Shown here in pieces: positions 27,464 through 36,118 of a stretch of 64,000 bases of DNA. The notes beneath the pieces are model-generated. The model saw only the letters and a list, made by a program, of their open reading frames with translations, made no database searches and was not told the DNA's origin. Numbering within the stretch: the first letter of the stretch is position 1; every line of letters begins with the position of its first letter. Both the position numbers and the translations under genes were made by a program. The DNA is from Massilia sp. R2A-15 (GTDB lineage: Bacteria; Pseudomonadota; Gammaproteobacteria; Burkholderiales; Burkholderiaceae_D), in NCBI RefSeq assembly GCF_030704305.1, contig NZ_CP131935.1, positions 3,844,001 to 3,908,000 of the forward strand, read 5' to 3'.

Positions 27464-28426
27464 ATGCTCTCCGAATTCGACCTGATCAAGCAGTACTTCA
27501 CCCGCTCGCGCCCCGCCCGCGCCACCCTCGGCATCGGCGACGACTGCGCCCTGCTCACTCCCACGCCCGGCACGCAAATCGCCATCTCGTCCGACATGCT
27601 GGTCGAGAACCGCCACTTCTTCGCCGGCGCCGACGCGCGCGCGCTGGGCCACAAATGCCTGGCCGTGAACCTGTCCGACCTGGCCGCGATGGGCGCGAAG
27701 CCGGTCGCCTTCACGCTGGCGCTGGCGCTGCCGAAGGCCGATCCGGCCTGGCTCGAAGGCTTCTCGCGCGGCCTGTTCGAACTGGCCGACGAATACGACT
27801 GCGAACTGATTGGCGGCGACACCACCAAGGGCCCGCTGACGGTGTGCATCACCATCTTCGGCGAGGTAACGCCCGGCCAGGCGCTGCGCCGCGATGCCGC
27901 GCTTGCCGGCGACGATATCTGGGTCTCCGGCACGCTGGGCGACGCGCGCCTGGCGCTGGCCGGCCTGCGCGACGAGCTTCCGCTCGACGCCGCGACCCTG
28001 GCCCTGGCCGCACCGCGCATGCACGCGCCGACGCCGCGCATCGCGCTGGGACGCGCACTGGCCGGCGTGGCGCACGCCGCGCTCGACATTTCGGACGGGC
28101 TGGCGGGCGACCTCGGACACATCCTGAAAGCTTCGAACGTGGGCGCCACCCTCGACGTCGACGCCCTGCCCGCCGGCCCCGCGCTGGCGACCCGGGAGCC
28201 CGCGCTGCGGCGGCGCTTTTGCGCGGCAGGCGGCGACGACTACGAGTTGTGCTTCACCGCGGCGCCGGAGCAGCGCGCCGCTATCGAAGCGGCGGGCGCG
28301 CGCTGCGGCGTTGCCGTCACGCGGGTGGGCAGCATTGAGGCGGCGCCCGGACTGCGGCTGGTCGATCGCGCCGGCGCGCCGTACACGCTGTCGGACGGTG
28401 GCTTCGACCACTTCACCACCGCGTAA
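27464..28426 (+). CDS. thiL: Thiamine-monophosphate kinase
   Basis: A 320-residue protein. LSEFDLIKQYFTR, GIGDDCALL and the acidic metal-binding EYDCELIGGDTTKGPL are the standard ThiL motifs. It phosphorylates thiamine monophosphate to the diphosphate. I used ATG 27464; a TTG two codons upstream is also in frame. In many betaproteobacteria pgpA follows directly, but here a palindromic repeat and then pncC follow. Confidence 0.93.
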   Translation: MLSEFDLIKQYFTRSRPARATLGIGDDCALLTPTPGTQIAISSDMLVENRHFFAGADARALGHKCLAVNLSDLAAMGAKPVAFTLALALPKADPAWLEGFSRGLFELADEYDCELIGGDTTKGPLTVCITIFGEVTPGQALRRDAALAGDDIWVSGTLGDARLALAGLRDELPLDAATLALAAPRMHAPTPRIALGRALAGVAHAALDISDGLAGDLGHILKASNVGATLDVDALPAGPALATREPALRRRFCAAGGDDYELCFTAAPEQRAAIEAAGARCGVAVTRVGSIEAAPGLRLVDRAGAPYTLSDGGFDHFTTA

Positions 28427-28454
28427 CGCGTCGGGGGTAGGCGTCCCCGTCGCT

Positions 28455-28547
28455 CCCGCGGACCTGACCCCATTTTGAGAATATCGATCGCACCCGACTC
28501 TTGTGGCCAAATCAAAGATGGGGTCAGGTCCGCCGGACCAGACCCCC
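28455..28547. repeat. Repeat A, copy 1 (facing half and full palindrome)
   Basis: The half unit CGCGGACCTGACCCC (28457-28471) faces a full palindrome at 28520-28547, GGGGTCAGGTCCGCCGGACC.. . A decayed third piece (ACCGGACC-GGCCCTCCC) lies near 28570. It occupies the thiL-pncC gap. Confidence 0.75.
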
Positions 28548-28676
28548 GATTTTGCAAGCAGCGCCTAATTTCACCGGACCGGCCCTCCCAATTTTTGGCG
28601 GTTCCCGGCCGCCTGTGTGCGCCGCGCTCATGGTAAAGTACAAACGGGTACCGATTTGAGTTGAAAGGAACTTCAC

Positions 28677-29159
28677 GTGACGAACGAAATTATTGATCTG
28701 GCCACAAAAGTCGGCCGCGCACTTCACGAGAAGAAACTGCTGCTGTGTACCGCCGAGTCCTGCACCGGCGGCGGCGTGTCGCAGGCGATCACCGAAATCG
28801 CCGGTTCGAGCGACTGGTTCGACTGCGGTTTCGTCACCTATTCGAACACCTCGAAGGCCGAACTGCTGGACGTGTCGCCGGCCCTGATCGCCCAACTGGG
28901 CACGGTCAGCGAGGAGGTCGCCGCGGCGATGGCCGAAGGCGCGCTGCGCAACAGCAGCGCCCACGTCGCGCTGGCGACCACCGGCATCGCCGGCCCCACC
29001 GGCGCGGTGCCGGGCAAGCCGGTCGGCACGGTCTGCTTCGCCTGGTCGCGCGGCGATCACACCCATACCGAAAGGCTGGTGTTCCAGGGCGACCGCCAGA
29101 AGGTACGCGAGCAGACGGTGATCCATTCGCTGCAAGGGCTGCTGCGCTTCATCGAATAA
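28677..29159 (+). CDS. pncC: CinA C-terminal / nicotinamide-nucleotide amidase
   Basis: A 160-residue protein starting at GTG after GAAAGGAA. TAESCTGGGVSQAITEIAGSS is the CinA-C hallmark, with ATTGIAGPTGAVPGKPVGTV in the active-site region. The enzyme deamidates NMN to nicotinate mononucleotide in the pyridine nucleotide salvage. It is the standalone C-terminal form, not the fused competence CinA. Confidence 0.92.
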   Translation: MTNEIIDLATKVGRALHEKKLLLCTAESCTGGGVSQAITEIAGSSDWFDCGFVTYSNTSKAELLDVSPALIAQLGTVSEEVAAAMAEGALRNSSAHVALATTGIAGPTGAVPGKPVGTVCFAWSRGDHTHTERLVFQGDRQKVREQTVIHSLQGLLRFIE

Positions 29160-29164
29160 GTCCT

Positions 29165-30031
29165 TTGCGCGCCCTCCTGACCGTCCTCGCGGCCTGCCTG
29201 GTCTCGCCGGCCGCCTCCGCGGTCACCGTGTATGCCGCCGGCGACATAGCGCGCTGCGCCGATCCCGATCCCCGATGGTCGGGCGCCGCGGCCACCGCCG
29301 CCATCATCAGCGCGGGCTTGAAGACCGACCCGCAGGCCAGGGCGCTGGCGCTGGGCGACCTGGCCTATCCGCACGGGACGCTCGCCGAATTCACCAGCTG
29401 CTACGGCCCGACCTGGGGCAGATTCAAGGACCGCACCCTGCCCGCGCCCGGCAACCACGAATATGCGACGCCGAGGGCGGCTGGCTATTTCGCCTATTTC
29501 GGCGCCATCGCCGGACCCGGCTACTACCGCGTGCAGCTGGGCGGCTGGCAGCTGTATTCGCTCGACAGCAACCTGGCGCCGGCCGCTCATCGCGCGCAAA
29601 CGGCGTGGCTGCGCGAGGAACTGGCAAAGCACCCCGCACGCTGCACGCTCGCATACTGGCACCACCCGCTGTATAGTTCCGGAATGAAAGGCAACGACGC
29701 GCGCATGAAGGACGCGTGGCAGGCGCTGTACGAGGCCGGCGCGGAGATTGTGCTATCCGGGCACGACCACCTGTACGAACGCTTCGCGCCGCAGGACGCC
29801 GACGGCAGGCGCGACGACGCGCGCGGCATCCGCCAGTTCGTCGCCGGCACCGGCGGGGCCTTCCCGACGCCGTTCCTGTGGACGCGGTCCAACAGCGAGG
29901 CGCGGGACAGCAACCACATGGGCGTGCTCAAGCTGGTGCTGAACGCGGACGGCTACGACTGGGAATTCCTCGCCGCGCCGAACGGCGAGACCGGATGGCG
30001 GCCCGACCGCGGCAGCGCGCGCTGCCACTGA
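29165..30031 (+). CDS. Secreted metallophosphoesterase
   Basis: A 288-residue protein; the only plausible start is TTG 29165, which begins a signal peptide (LRALLTVLAACLVSPAASA). The calcineurin-like metal motifs are GDIARC, LGDLAYPHG, GNHEYATP, YWHHPLYSSG and GHDHLYERF. Substrate is unknown; related enzymes are purple acid phosphatase-like. It follows pncC by 5 bp and may be co-transcribed with it and with the downstream genes. Confidence 0.85.
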   Translation: MRALLTVLAACLVSPAASAVTVYAAGDIARCADPDPRWSGAAATAAIISAGLKTDPQARALALGDLAYPHGTLAEFTSCYGPTWGRFKDRTLPAPGNHEYATPRAAGYFAYFGAIAGPGYYRVQLGGWQLYSLDSNLAPAAHRAQTAWLREELAKHPARCTLAYWHHPLYSSGMKGNDARMKDAWQALYEAGAEIVLSGHDHLYERFAPQDADGRRDDARGIRQFVAGTGGAFPTPFLWTRSNSEARDSNHMGVLKLVLNADGYDWEFLAAPNGETGWRPDRGSARCH

Positions 30032-30053
30032 GATCACATATTTGGAGCATTCG

Positions 30054-30782
30054 ATGCACAACACGGTTCACTTCATCCTGCAGGGCAAAGGCGGCATCGG
30101 CAAGACGCTGGTGTCGACCATCCTGGCCCAATGGCTGGCGACCAAGGATACGAAGCCGCTGCGCTGCTACGACACCGACCAGGAGAACGCCACCTTCTCG
30201 CGCTACAAGGCGCTGGACGTCAAGCACGTGCCGGTCATGACGGACACGCGCAACATCGACCCGAAGCGCTTCGACGCCCTGATGATCGACCTGCTGGAAG
30301 AAGAAGGCAACTGCGTGGTCGACAACGGCGCCAACACCTTTTCGCCGCTAATGGGCTACCTGCTGGAGAACGACTGCTTCGACCTGCTGCAGGAATCGGG
30401 CCGCAAGGTGTACATCCACACCATCGTCGGCGGCGGCGACACGCTGCACGACACCGCGATGGGATTCGTCTCGACCGCCAAGTCCACCAACGTGCCGCTG
30501 GTGCTGTGGGAGAACGAGCACTTCGGGCTGCTGCAGTCGGCCACCGGCAAGGTCTTCACCGACTCGCACACCTACGCCGACAACGCCGCGCGCGTTGTCG
30601 GGCGCGTGGTGCTCTCGCAGCGCAACGCCGACACCTTCGGCGCCGACATCAAGAAGATGAACATCGCCCGCATGACGGTCGAGGAAGTGCGCGCCAGCGA
30701 CAAGTTCAACGTGATGGAAAAGCAGCGCATCAAGGTCGTGTTCCGCGACCTGTTCGAGCAGCTCGACATGGTCAACTGGTAA
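30054..30782 (+). CDS. TraL-like ParA-family ATPase (conjugal-transfer type)
   Basis: A 242-residue protein. GKGGIGKTLVSTILAQWL is a deviant Walker A motif; NTVHFILQGKGGIG and CYDTDQENATFSRYKAL are typical of the TraL proteins of IncP/ICE conjugation regions. The ATG at 30054 has GGAG six bases upstream. Conjugation genes are not adjacent, so its job outside conjugation is unknown. The next gene, a TraM-like membrane protein, is 5 bp downstream, reproducing the plasmid TraL-TraM order. Confidence 0.75.
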   Translation: MHNTVHFILQGKGGIGKTLVSTILAQWLATKDTKPLRCYDTDQENATFSRYKALDVKHVPVMTDTRNIDPKRFDALMIDLLEEEGNCVVDNGANTFSPLMGYLLENDCFDLLQESGRKVYIHTIVGGGDTLHDTAMGFVSTAKSTNVPLVLWENEHFGLLQSATGKVFTDSHTYADNAARVVGRVVLSQRNADTFGADIKKMNIARMTVEEVRASDKFNVMEKQRIKVVFRDLFEQLDMVNW

Positions 30783-30787
30783 GCGCG

Positions 30788-31282
30788 ATGGACCAGCAAA
30801 AACTGCGCGCCCTGGTATTCGAAAAGACCGGCGTCAAGATCGATGTCGACGACCCGGTGTTTGCGCTCGTCGCGCTCAACGAAGCGGTGCTGGCCGAAGC
30901 GGTCGAGCGCCACGTCGCACTGCTCGACGAGGCCACGCGCGAACTCGCCGCGCAGCTGAACGAAGGGGGCCTCGCGCCACGCCAGACGGCGGCGCTGCTG
31001 CGTCCCGCCGGCGCCGCCGCATCGGCGCCGGGGCCAAATTATGCGGAAAAGCGCATAATTGCGATCGCCGCGGGCGCCGCGCTGCTGGGCGCCTTGCTGG
31101 TGCTGTTCGGCCAGGCGCTCTTCCTCAAGCCGGCGCCGCCGCCGGCGCCCATCATCCAGGCGCGGGAGCTGACCGAAGAACAGGCCAGCGCGATCCGCAA
31201 CGGCGAAAAGCTCGAGCGCATCGTCCAGAAACTCGATCCGAAAACCCGCAACGCCATCCGCGCCGAAATGCAGAAGCCATGA
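30788..31282 (+). CDS. TraM-like conjugal transfer membrane protein
   Basis: A 164-residue protein with a soluble N-terminal part, one transmembrane helix at about residues 83-107 and a charged C-terminal tail. The architecture, and LRALVFEKTGVKIDVDDPVF at the N-terminus, fits TraM of IncP-type plasmids. The stop is overlapped by the CDF gene start (ATGA), so the three genes from 30054 look like one operon. Its function away from a transfer region is not known. Confidence 0.65.
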   Translation: MDQQKLRALVFEKTGVKIDVDDPVFALVALNEAVLAEAVERHVALLDEATRELAAQLNEGGLAPRQTAALLRPAGAAASAPGPNYAEKRIIAIAAGAALLGALLVLFGQALFLKPAPPPAPIIQARELTEEQASAIRNGEKLERIVQKLDPKTRNAIRAEMQKP

Positions 31283-32280
31283 CAGATCACCACGACCACC
31301 ACGCGCATCACGATCACGATCACAAGCACGACCACAAGCACGATCACGCTCACGACCATGGCCACGGCCATGGACACGGCCACCACCATCATCACGTGGA
31401 CCCGAACGGCAACCGCCGCGCCTTCGCGCTGGCGATCACGCTCAACACGATCTTCGTGGCGATCGAATTCACCTACGGCTTCATCGCCAATTCCACCGCG
31501 CTGATGGCCGACGCAGGCCACAACCTGTCCGACGTGCTGGGACTGGCGCTGGCGTGGGGCGCGGCGGTCCTGGCGCAGCGCGCGCCGGACCGCCACTTCA
31601 CCTACGGCCTGCGCAGCTCGTCGATCCTGGCGGCGCTGGGCAATGCGCTGCTGCTGATGGTGGCGTGCGGCGCGATCGGCTGGGAAGCGGTGCAGCGCTT
31701 CAGCGCGCCGGCCCCGGTGGCCGGATGGACGGTGTCGATCGTGGCGCTAGTCGGGGTCGCGGTGAACGGCGTCTCGGCGTGGCTGTTCATGGCCGGCAGC
31801 AAGGACGACATCAATGTGCGCGCGGCCTACCAGCACATGGCGGCCGACGCCGCGATCTCGCTCGGCGTGGTGATATCGGGCGTGGCGATCGCCTACACGG
31901 GATGGGCCTGGATCGACCCGGCGGTGAGCCTGGTGATCGTGGTGCTGATCGTGCTGTCGACCTGGTCGCTGCTGCGCGAATCGCTACGCATGGTGCTCGC
32001 CGCGGTGCCGGCCAACGTGGATCCGCACAAGGTGCGCGAATTCCTCGATGCGCTGCCGGGCGTGTCGGAGATCCACGATTTGCATATCTGGGCAATGAGC
32101 ACGACGGAGACGGCGCTGACGGCGCACCTGGTGATGCCGGCGGGTTATCCGGGTGACGAGCAGCTCGACGCCATCACCGATCAGCTGGAGAAGAAGTTTT
32201 CGATCCACCACAGCACGCTGCAGATCGAGCAAGGGACGACCGCGCACGGCTGCTCATTGCACGCCGAATCGAACCACTAA
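31279..32280 (+). CDS. Cation diffusion facilitator metal exporter
   Basis: A 333-residue protein. The first 40 residues are extremely His/Asp-rich (HHDHHAHHDHDHKHDHKHDH). Six helices follow, with the CDF metal-site signatures HNLSDVLGLALAW (helix 2) and HMAADAAISLGVV (helix 5), then a cytoplasmic domain (LPGVSEIHDLHIWAMS). It exports zinc or a similar ion (CzcD/ZitB/DmeF group; nickel or cobalt is conceivable given the His stretch). Its ATGA start is coupled to the TraM-like gene. Confidence 0.92.
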   Translation: MTDHHDHHAHHDHDHKHDHKHDHAHDHGHGHGHGHHHHHVDPNGNRRAFALAITLNTIFVAIEFTYGFIANSTALMADAGHNLSDVLGLALAWGAAVLAQRAPDRHFTYGLRSSSILAALGNALLLMVACGAIGWEAVQRFSAPAPVAGWTVSIVALVGVAVNGVSAWLFMAGSKDDINVRAAYQHMAADAAISLGVVISGVAIAYTGWAWIDPAVSLVIVVLIVLSTWSLLRESLRMVLAAVPANVDPHKVREFLDALPGVSEIHDLHIWAMSTTETALTAHLVMPAGYPGDEQLDAITDQLEKKFSIHHSTLQIEQGTTAHGCSLHAESNH

Positions 32281-32283
32281 GAT

Positions 32284-32365
32284 GGGGTCAGGTCCGCAGG
32301 ACCAGACCCCGGACTTCGGTCCGCGGCGGTTGAACAGCGGGGTCTGGTCCCGCGGACCTGACCCC
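32284..32365. repeat. Repeat A, copy 2 (two facing palindromes)
   Basis: Units 32284-32310 (GGGGTCAGGTCCGC-AGGACCAGACCCC) and 32339-32365 in opposite orientation, 28 bp apart. They fill the gap between the convergent CDF and cysK genes and would form strong hairpins in both transcripts, with ATTTTT following the second one. Confidence 0.9.
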
Positions 32366-32372
32366 ATTTTTG

Positions 32373-33302
32373 CTACGCCAGGTTGGCGTACAGCGCGGTA
32401 CTGAGATAGCGCTCGCCGAACGACGGAATGATCGTGACGATCATCTTGCCCGCGTTCTCGGGACGGCGCGCGACCTGAATCGCCGCCCACAAGGCCGCGC
32501 CCGACGAGATCCCCACCAGCAGGCCTTCCTCGCGCGCGGCCGCGCGCGCGGTCGCGAACGCATCCTCGTTCTTCACGGTGATGACTTCATCGTAGACCTG
32601 GGTATTGAGCACTTGCGGCACAAAGCCGGCGCCGATGCCCTGGATCGGGTGCGGGCCCTTGGTGCCCTTCGACAGCACGGGCGAGGCTTCCGGCTCGACC
32701 GCGACGACCTGGAAGCCTGGCTTGCGCGCCTTGATCACTTCGCCGACGCCGGTGATGGTGCCGCCGGTGCCCACGCCGGCCACCAGGATATCGACCTTGC
32801 CGGCGGTATCGCGCCAGATCTCCTCGGCCGTCGTGCGGCGATGCACCTCGGGATTGGCCGGGTTGTTGAATTGCTGCGGCATGAACCAGCCGGGATTGGC
32901 CGCGACCAGTTCCTCGGCCTTGCGGATGGCGCCCAGCATGCCTTCGGCGCCGGGCGTGAGCACCAGTTCGGCGCCGTACGCGCGCAGCAGGGTACGGCGT
33001 TCGGTGCTCATGGTGTCGGGCATGACCAGGGTGCAGCGGTAGCCGCGCGCGGCGCACACCATCGCCAGCGCGATGCCGGTGTTGCCGCTGGTCGGCTCGA
33101 CGATGACGGTGCCGGGGCCGACCTGGCCGGCCTTCTCGGCCGCCTCGATCATCGCCAGGCCGATGCGGTCCTTGACGCTGTGGGCGGGATTGTGGAACTC
33201 GAGCTTGGCCAGGATTTCGGCCGACGCGCCCTGGGCCAGGCGGCGGATGCGCACCAGCGGGGTATTGCCGATCAGTTCAGTGACATCGTTTGCGATTCTC
33301 AT
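32373..33302 (-). CDS. cysK: Cysteine synthase A
   Basis: A 309-residue PLP enzyme. [11 protein letters not shown], the PLP lysine in [11 protein letters not shown], the pyridine-binding [12 protein letters not shown] and [13 protein letters not shown] are all present. It makes cysteine from O-acetylserine and sulfide. A normal length and no extra domain. Confidence 0.95.
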   Translation of the reverse strand: MRIANDVTELIGNTPLVRIRRLAQGASAEILAKLEFHNPAHSVKDRIGLAMIEAAEKAGQVGPGTVIVEPTSGNTGIALAMVCAARGYRCTLVMPDTMSTERRTLLRAYGAELVLTPGAEGMLGAIRKAEELVAANPGWFMPQQFNNPANPEVHRRTTAEEIWRDTAGKVDILVAGVGTGGTITGVGEVIKARKPGFQVVAVEPEASPVLSKGTKGPHPIQGIGAGFVPQVLNTQVYDEVITVKNEDAFATARAAAREEGLLVGISSGAALWAAIQVARRPENAGKMIVTIIPSFGERYLSTALYANLA

Positions 33303-33332
33303 GCTGTGGCTCCCGCTGGTGTGGTTGAAGGT

Positions 33333-33812
33333 TTATTTAACGTCGAGCAGTTCCACGTCGAAGATCAGGTCGGAATCCGGCGGAATCGCGCCGCCGCCGA
33401 CGCCGCGCTTGCCGTAGGCCAGTTCGCTTGGAATGATCAGGGTGCGCTTGCCGCCCACCTTCATGCCGGCGACGCCCTGGTCCCAGCCCTTGATCACGCG
33501 GCCGGCGCCGAGCTGGAACACCAGCGGTTCGCGGCCGGCGTCGAGCGAGGAATCGAATTTCTTGCCGCGCTGCTTGGCTGCCATCGGCTTGTAGAACCAG
33601 CCGGTGTAATGGACGACGACGTTGCTGCCGACGGTGGCTTCCTTGCCGGTGCCGACGACGTTGTCGATCTTCACCAGCGGGTTGGCCGGCTCGGCCGGCG
33701 CGACGGCAGCAGCGGACGCGCTGGCCGACGCCTGGGCCGACGTATCCTGGCCGGCGGCATTGGCGATCGACGCGGCGGCGCACAGCATGGCAAACAGTAC
33801 GGAACGAATCAT
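33333..33812 (-). CDS. FKBP-type peptidyl-prolyl isomerase, secreted
   Basis: A 159-residue protein. Start at ATG 33812 gives a signal peptide ([19 protein letters not shown]). An Ala-rich linker leads into an FKBP domain with [29 protein letters not shown] and [14 protein letters not shown] periplasmic protein folder. It ends 30 bp from the cysK start on the same strand. Confidence 0.92.
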   Translation of the reverse strand: MIRSVLFAMLCAAASIANAAGQDTSAQASASASAAAVAPAEPANPLVKIDNVVGTGKEATVGSNVVVHYTGWFYKPMAAKQRGKKFDSSLDAGREPLVFQLGAGRVIKGWDQGVAGMKVGGKRTLIIPSELAYGKRGVGGGAIPPDSDLIFDVELLDVK

Positions 33813-33884
33813 AGGGAGTGCTCTTTCGAAAGAAGGTGAAACTGGATAATTCTGCAACGCTATCATATCAACAAACTTCCGCAC

Positions 33885-33979
33885 CGGGGTCAGACCAAGT
33901 GGTCAGACCAGCTGGTCTGACCCCGGCGTGATTTCAGCCTTTTGCGACTGTGGGTCAGACCAGCTGGTCTGACCCCGGT
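33885..33979. repeat. Repeat A variant, copy 3 (supplies tcdA 3' end)
   Basis: A related palindrome with core GGTCAGACCAGCTGGTCTGA, in units at 33886-33924 and 33953-33975. This variant has CAGCTG at the centre instead of TCCGCGGA. Its right-hand unit encodes the last residues and stop codon of tcdA. Confidence 0.75.
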
Positions 33980-34806
33980 GCGACGGGAACTGCGCTGTCG
34001 GCAAGTTTGCGTAACAAATGGGCCGCCGCAACCATGCCGAAGCTTGCCGTCACCACCACGCCCGAGCCGAAGCCGGCGCAGTTGATACCGGTGATGCCGC
34101 GCTGGTCGGCGTCCAGCGAGCAGCTGTCGTCGCCCTCTGGATAGCGCAGCGGCTCCATCGAGAACACGGCGTCCACATTGAATTTGTTTTTCTCGCCGCG
34201 CGGAAAGCCGTAGTGGTTGCGCAACAGCTTGCGCACGCGCTTGAGCAGCGGCTCCTGCTCGGTCTTCGCCAAATCGCGCACGGTAATTTTGGTCGGATCG
34301 GTCTGCCCGCCCGCGCCGCCGCTGGTCAGCAGGGGCAGCTGGTGGTCGCGGCAATACGCGATCAGCGCGGCCTTGGCCTTGGCGCTGTCGATCGCGTCCA
34401 CCACATAGTCGATGCCGCGCCCGCCCAGCATCGCGTCGAGGTTGTCGGGCGTGATGAAGTCTTCGATCAGGGTGACCTTGCAATACGGATTAATCTGCGC
34501 GATCCGCTCGGCCAGCGCGTCGATCTTGGCCTGCCCGATGGTGTCCGACATTGCCTGGATCTGGCGGTTGATGTTCGATTCGCCCACGTTGTCGAGATCG
34601 ATCAGGGTCAGCGCGCCGATCGCGCTGCGCGCCAGCGCTTCGACGATCCATGAGCCGACGCCGCCCACGCCGATCACGCACACGTGCGCGGCAGTAAAGC
34701 GATCGAGCGCCGGCTGTCCGTACAGCCGCGCAATCCCGCCGAAACGGCGCGCGAAATCGACTTCTTCGCTATGATGAAGAGGAAGGGAATTGTTGATGGA
34801 TTTCAT
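33955..34806 (-). CDS. tcdA: tRNA threonylcarbamoyladenosine dehydratase
   Basis: A 283-residue E1-like enzyme. VIGVGGVGSWIVEALARS is the ATP motif, DLDNVGESNINRQIQAM follows, and FPRGEKNKFNVDAVFSMEP is typical of TcdA/CsdL. It dehydrates t6A37 in tRNA to the cyclic form. The last residues (PGSDQLV) and the stop come from the palindromic repeat at 33953, so the C-terminus is slightly altered. The start at 34806 diverges from the hemerythrin-PdxH gene. Confidence 0.92.
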   Translation of the reverse strand: MKSINNSLPLHHSEEVDFARRFGGIARLYGQPALDRFTAAHVCVIGVGGVGSWIVEALARSAIGALTLIDLDNVGESNINRQIQAMSDTIGQAKIDALAERIAQINPYCKVTLIEDFITPDNLDAMLGGRGIDYVVDAIDSAKAKAALIAYCRDHQLPLLTSGGAGGQTDPTKITVRDLAKTEQEPLLKRVRKLLRNHYGFPRGEKNKFNVDAVFSMEPLRYPEGDDSCSLDADQRGITGINCAGFGSGVVVTASFGMVAAAHLLRKLADSAVPVAPGSDQLV

Positions 34807-34887
34807 CCGGCTATTTTAACGGACGTTGCCGTGCGGACTGCTCTAAAATATCCCTTCGACAACGAAGAAATTTTCCCGAAAGAGCGA

Positions 34888-36075
34888 ATGAACATGAACG
34901 CCCTGCCCGACACCGCGCCCGGATTCGACCAGCCGATCGCCGTGTTGAAACATTGCCACGACCGCATCCGCAAACAGCTCGCCACCATGCAGAAGCTGCT
35001 GCCCCACTTGGCGCGCCACGGCGCCGACGAGCAGGCGCAGCAGGCCGCGCAGGCCGTCATCAAGTACTTCGACAAGGCCGCCCACCTGCACCACGCCGAC
35101 GAAGAAGAGAACCTGGTGCCGATGCTGCAGTCGGTGGCGCAGGGCGAGGACGCTGCCACCTTGGCCGAACTGGTGCCGGGCATCCTGCGCGATCACGACG
35201 AGATGGACGCGATGTGGCAGCAGCTGCACGAGGAGCTGAGCGCGATCGCAGACGGCAGCGGCCAGGCCCTGAGCGCCAGCGCCGTGGAGCAATTTGCGCA
35301 GCGCTACGCCGATCACATGGAACGCGAGGAAACGCAGATCGCGCCGATGGCCAAGCGCCTGTTCAGCGCGGCGCAGATGGCGCAGCTGGGCGAGGCGATG
35401 CAGGTGCGCCGCGGCATCCTGCCGGCGCCGGCGGCCGGCGAAGCCGTCGCGGCCCTGCGCAAGGATTACGGCCAGGACACGCTGAACGAAGCGGACGTCG
35501 CGGCCGACCCGTTCGACCAGTTCAACAGCTGGTTCGAACAGGCGCTGGCGGCCGAGGTCAACGAGCCGAACGCGATGAGCGTGGCGACCGTGGATGCCGA
35601 CGGCAAGCCGACTTCGCGCATCGTGTTGATCAAACAGTTCGACCGCCGCGGGTTCACGTGGTATACCAACTACGACAGCCAGAAGGGCCGCCAGCTCGCG
35701 GCAAATCCGCACGCGGCTTTATTATTCTTCTGGAGCGAACTCGAGCGTCAGATTCGGATCGAAGGAATAGTAGAGCGCACGTCGGCGGAGGAGAGCGACA
35801 AGTACTTCAACAGCAGGCCGTTGAAAAGCCGGCTTGCCGCAATCGCGTCGGCGCAAAGCGCGCCCATCGCGAACCGCGAAGCGCTCGAGCAGCATTACGA
35901 TGCGGTGGCCAAGCTGGCCGGCGACGCCCCGCCCCGTCCCGACAACTGGGGCGGCTTCCGTCTGACGCCGCAGCGGATCGAGTTTTGGCAGGGCAGACGT
36001 TCACGTTTTCACGACCGCATTGTCTACACGCTGCAGCCGGACGGCAGCTGGAAACATCAGCGGTTGCAACCGTAG
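34888..36075 (+). CDS. pdxH: Hemerythrin domain fused to pyridoxamine 5'-phosphate oxidase
   Basis: A 395-residue single open frame. Residues 1-170 form a hemerythrin HHE domain with the diiron ligands in LKHCHDRI, HLHHADEEENLVPML, LRDHDEMDAMW and YADHMEREETQIAP. From about residue 185 a complete PdxH follows: RIVLIKQFDRRGFTWYTNYD, LFFWSELERQIRIEG, the FMN and PLP residues and WGGFRLTPQRIEFWQG to the end. PdxH makes PLP with oxygen; the HHE domain could sense or buffer oxygen or iron. No stop or good ribosome-binding site lies between the parts, so a fused product is expected, though an internal ATG (MQVRRG) exists. No frame change is seen at the joint. Confidence 0.85.
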   Translation: MNMNALPDTAPGFDQPIAVLKHCHDRIRKQLATMQKLLPHLARHGADEQAQQAAQAVIKYFDKAAHLHHADEEENLVPMLQSVAQGEDAATLAELVPGILRDHDEMDAMWQQLHEELSAIADGSGQALSASAVEQFAQRYADHMEREETQIAPMAKRLFSAAQMAQLGEAMQVRRGILPAPAAGEAVAALRKDYGQDTLNEADVAADPFDQFNSWFEQALAAEVNEPNAMSVATVDADGKPTSRIVLIKQFDRRGFTWYTNYDSQKGRQLAANPHAALLFFWSELERQIRIEGIVERTSAEESDKYFNSRPLKSRLAAIASAQSAPIANREALEQHYDAVAKLAGDAPPRPDNWGGFRLTPQRIEFWQGRRSRFHDRIVYTLQPDGSWKHQRLQP

Positions 36076-36118
36076 GTCGCGCAACCGGTGTTGCGCCAAC
36101 GAGCCATGGGGGTGCAGC

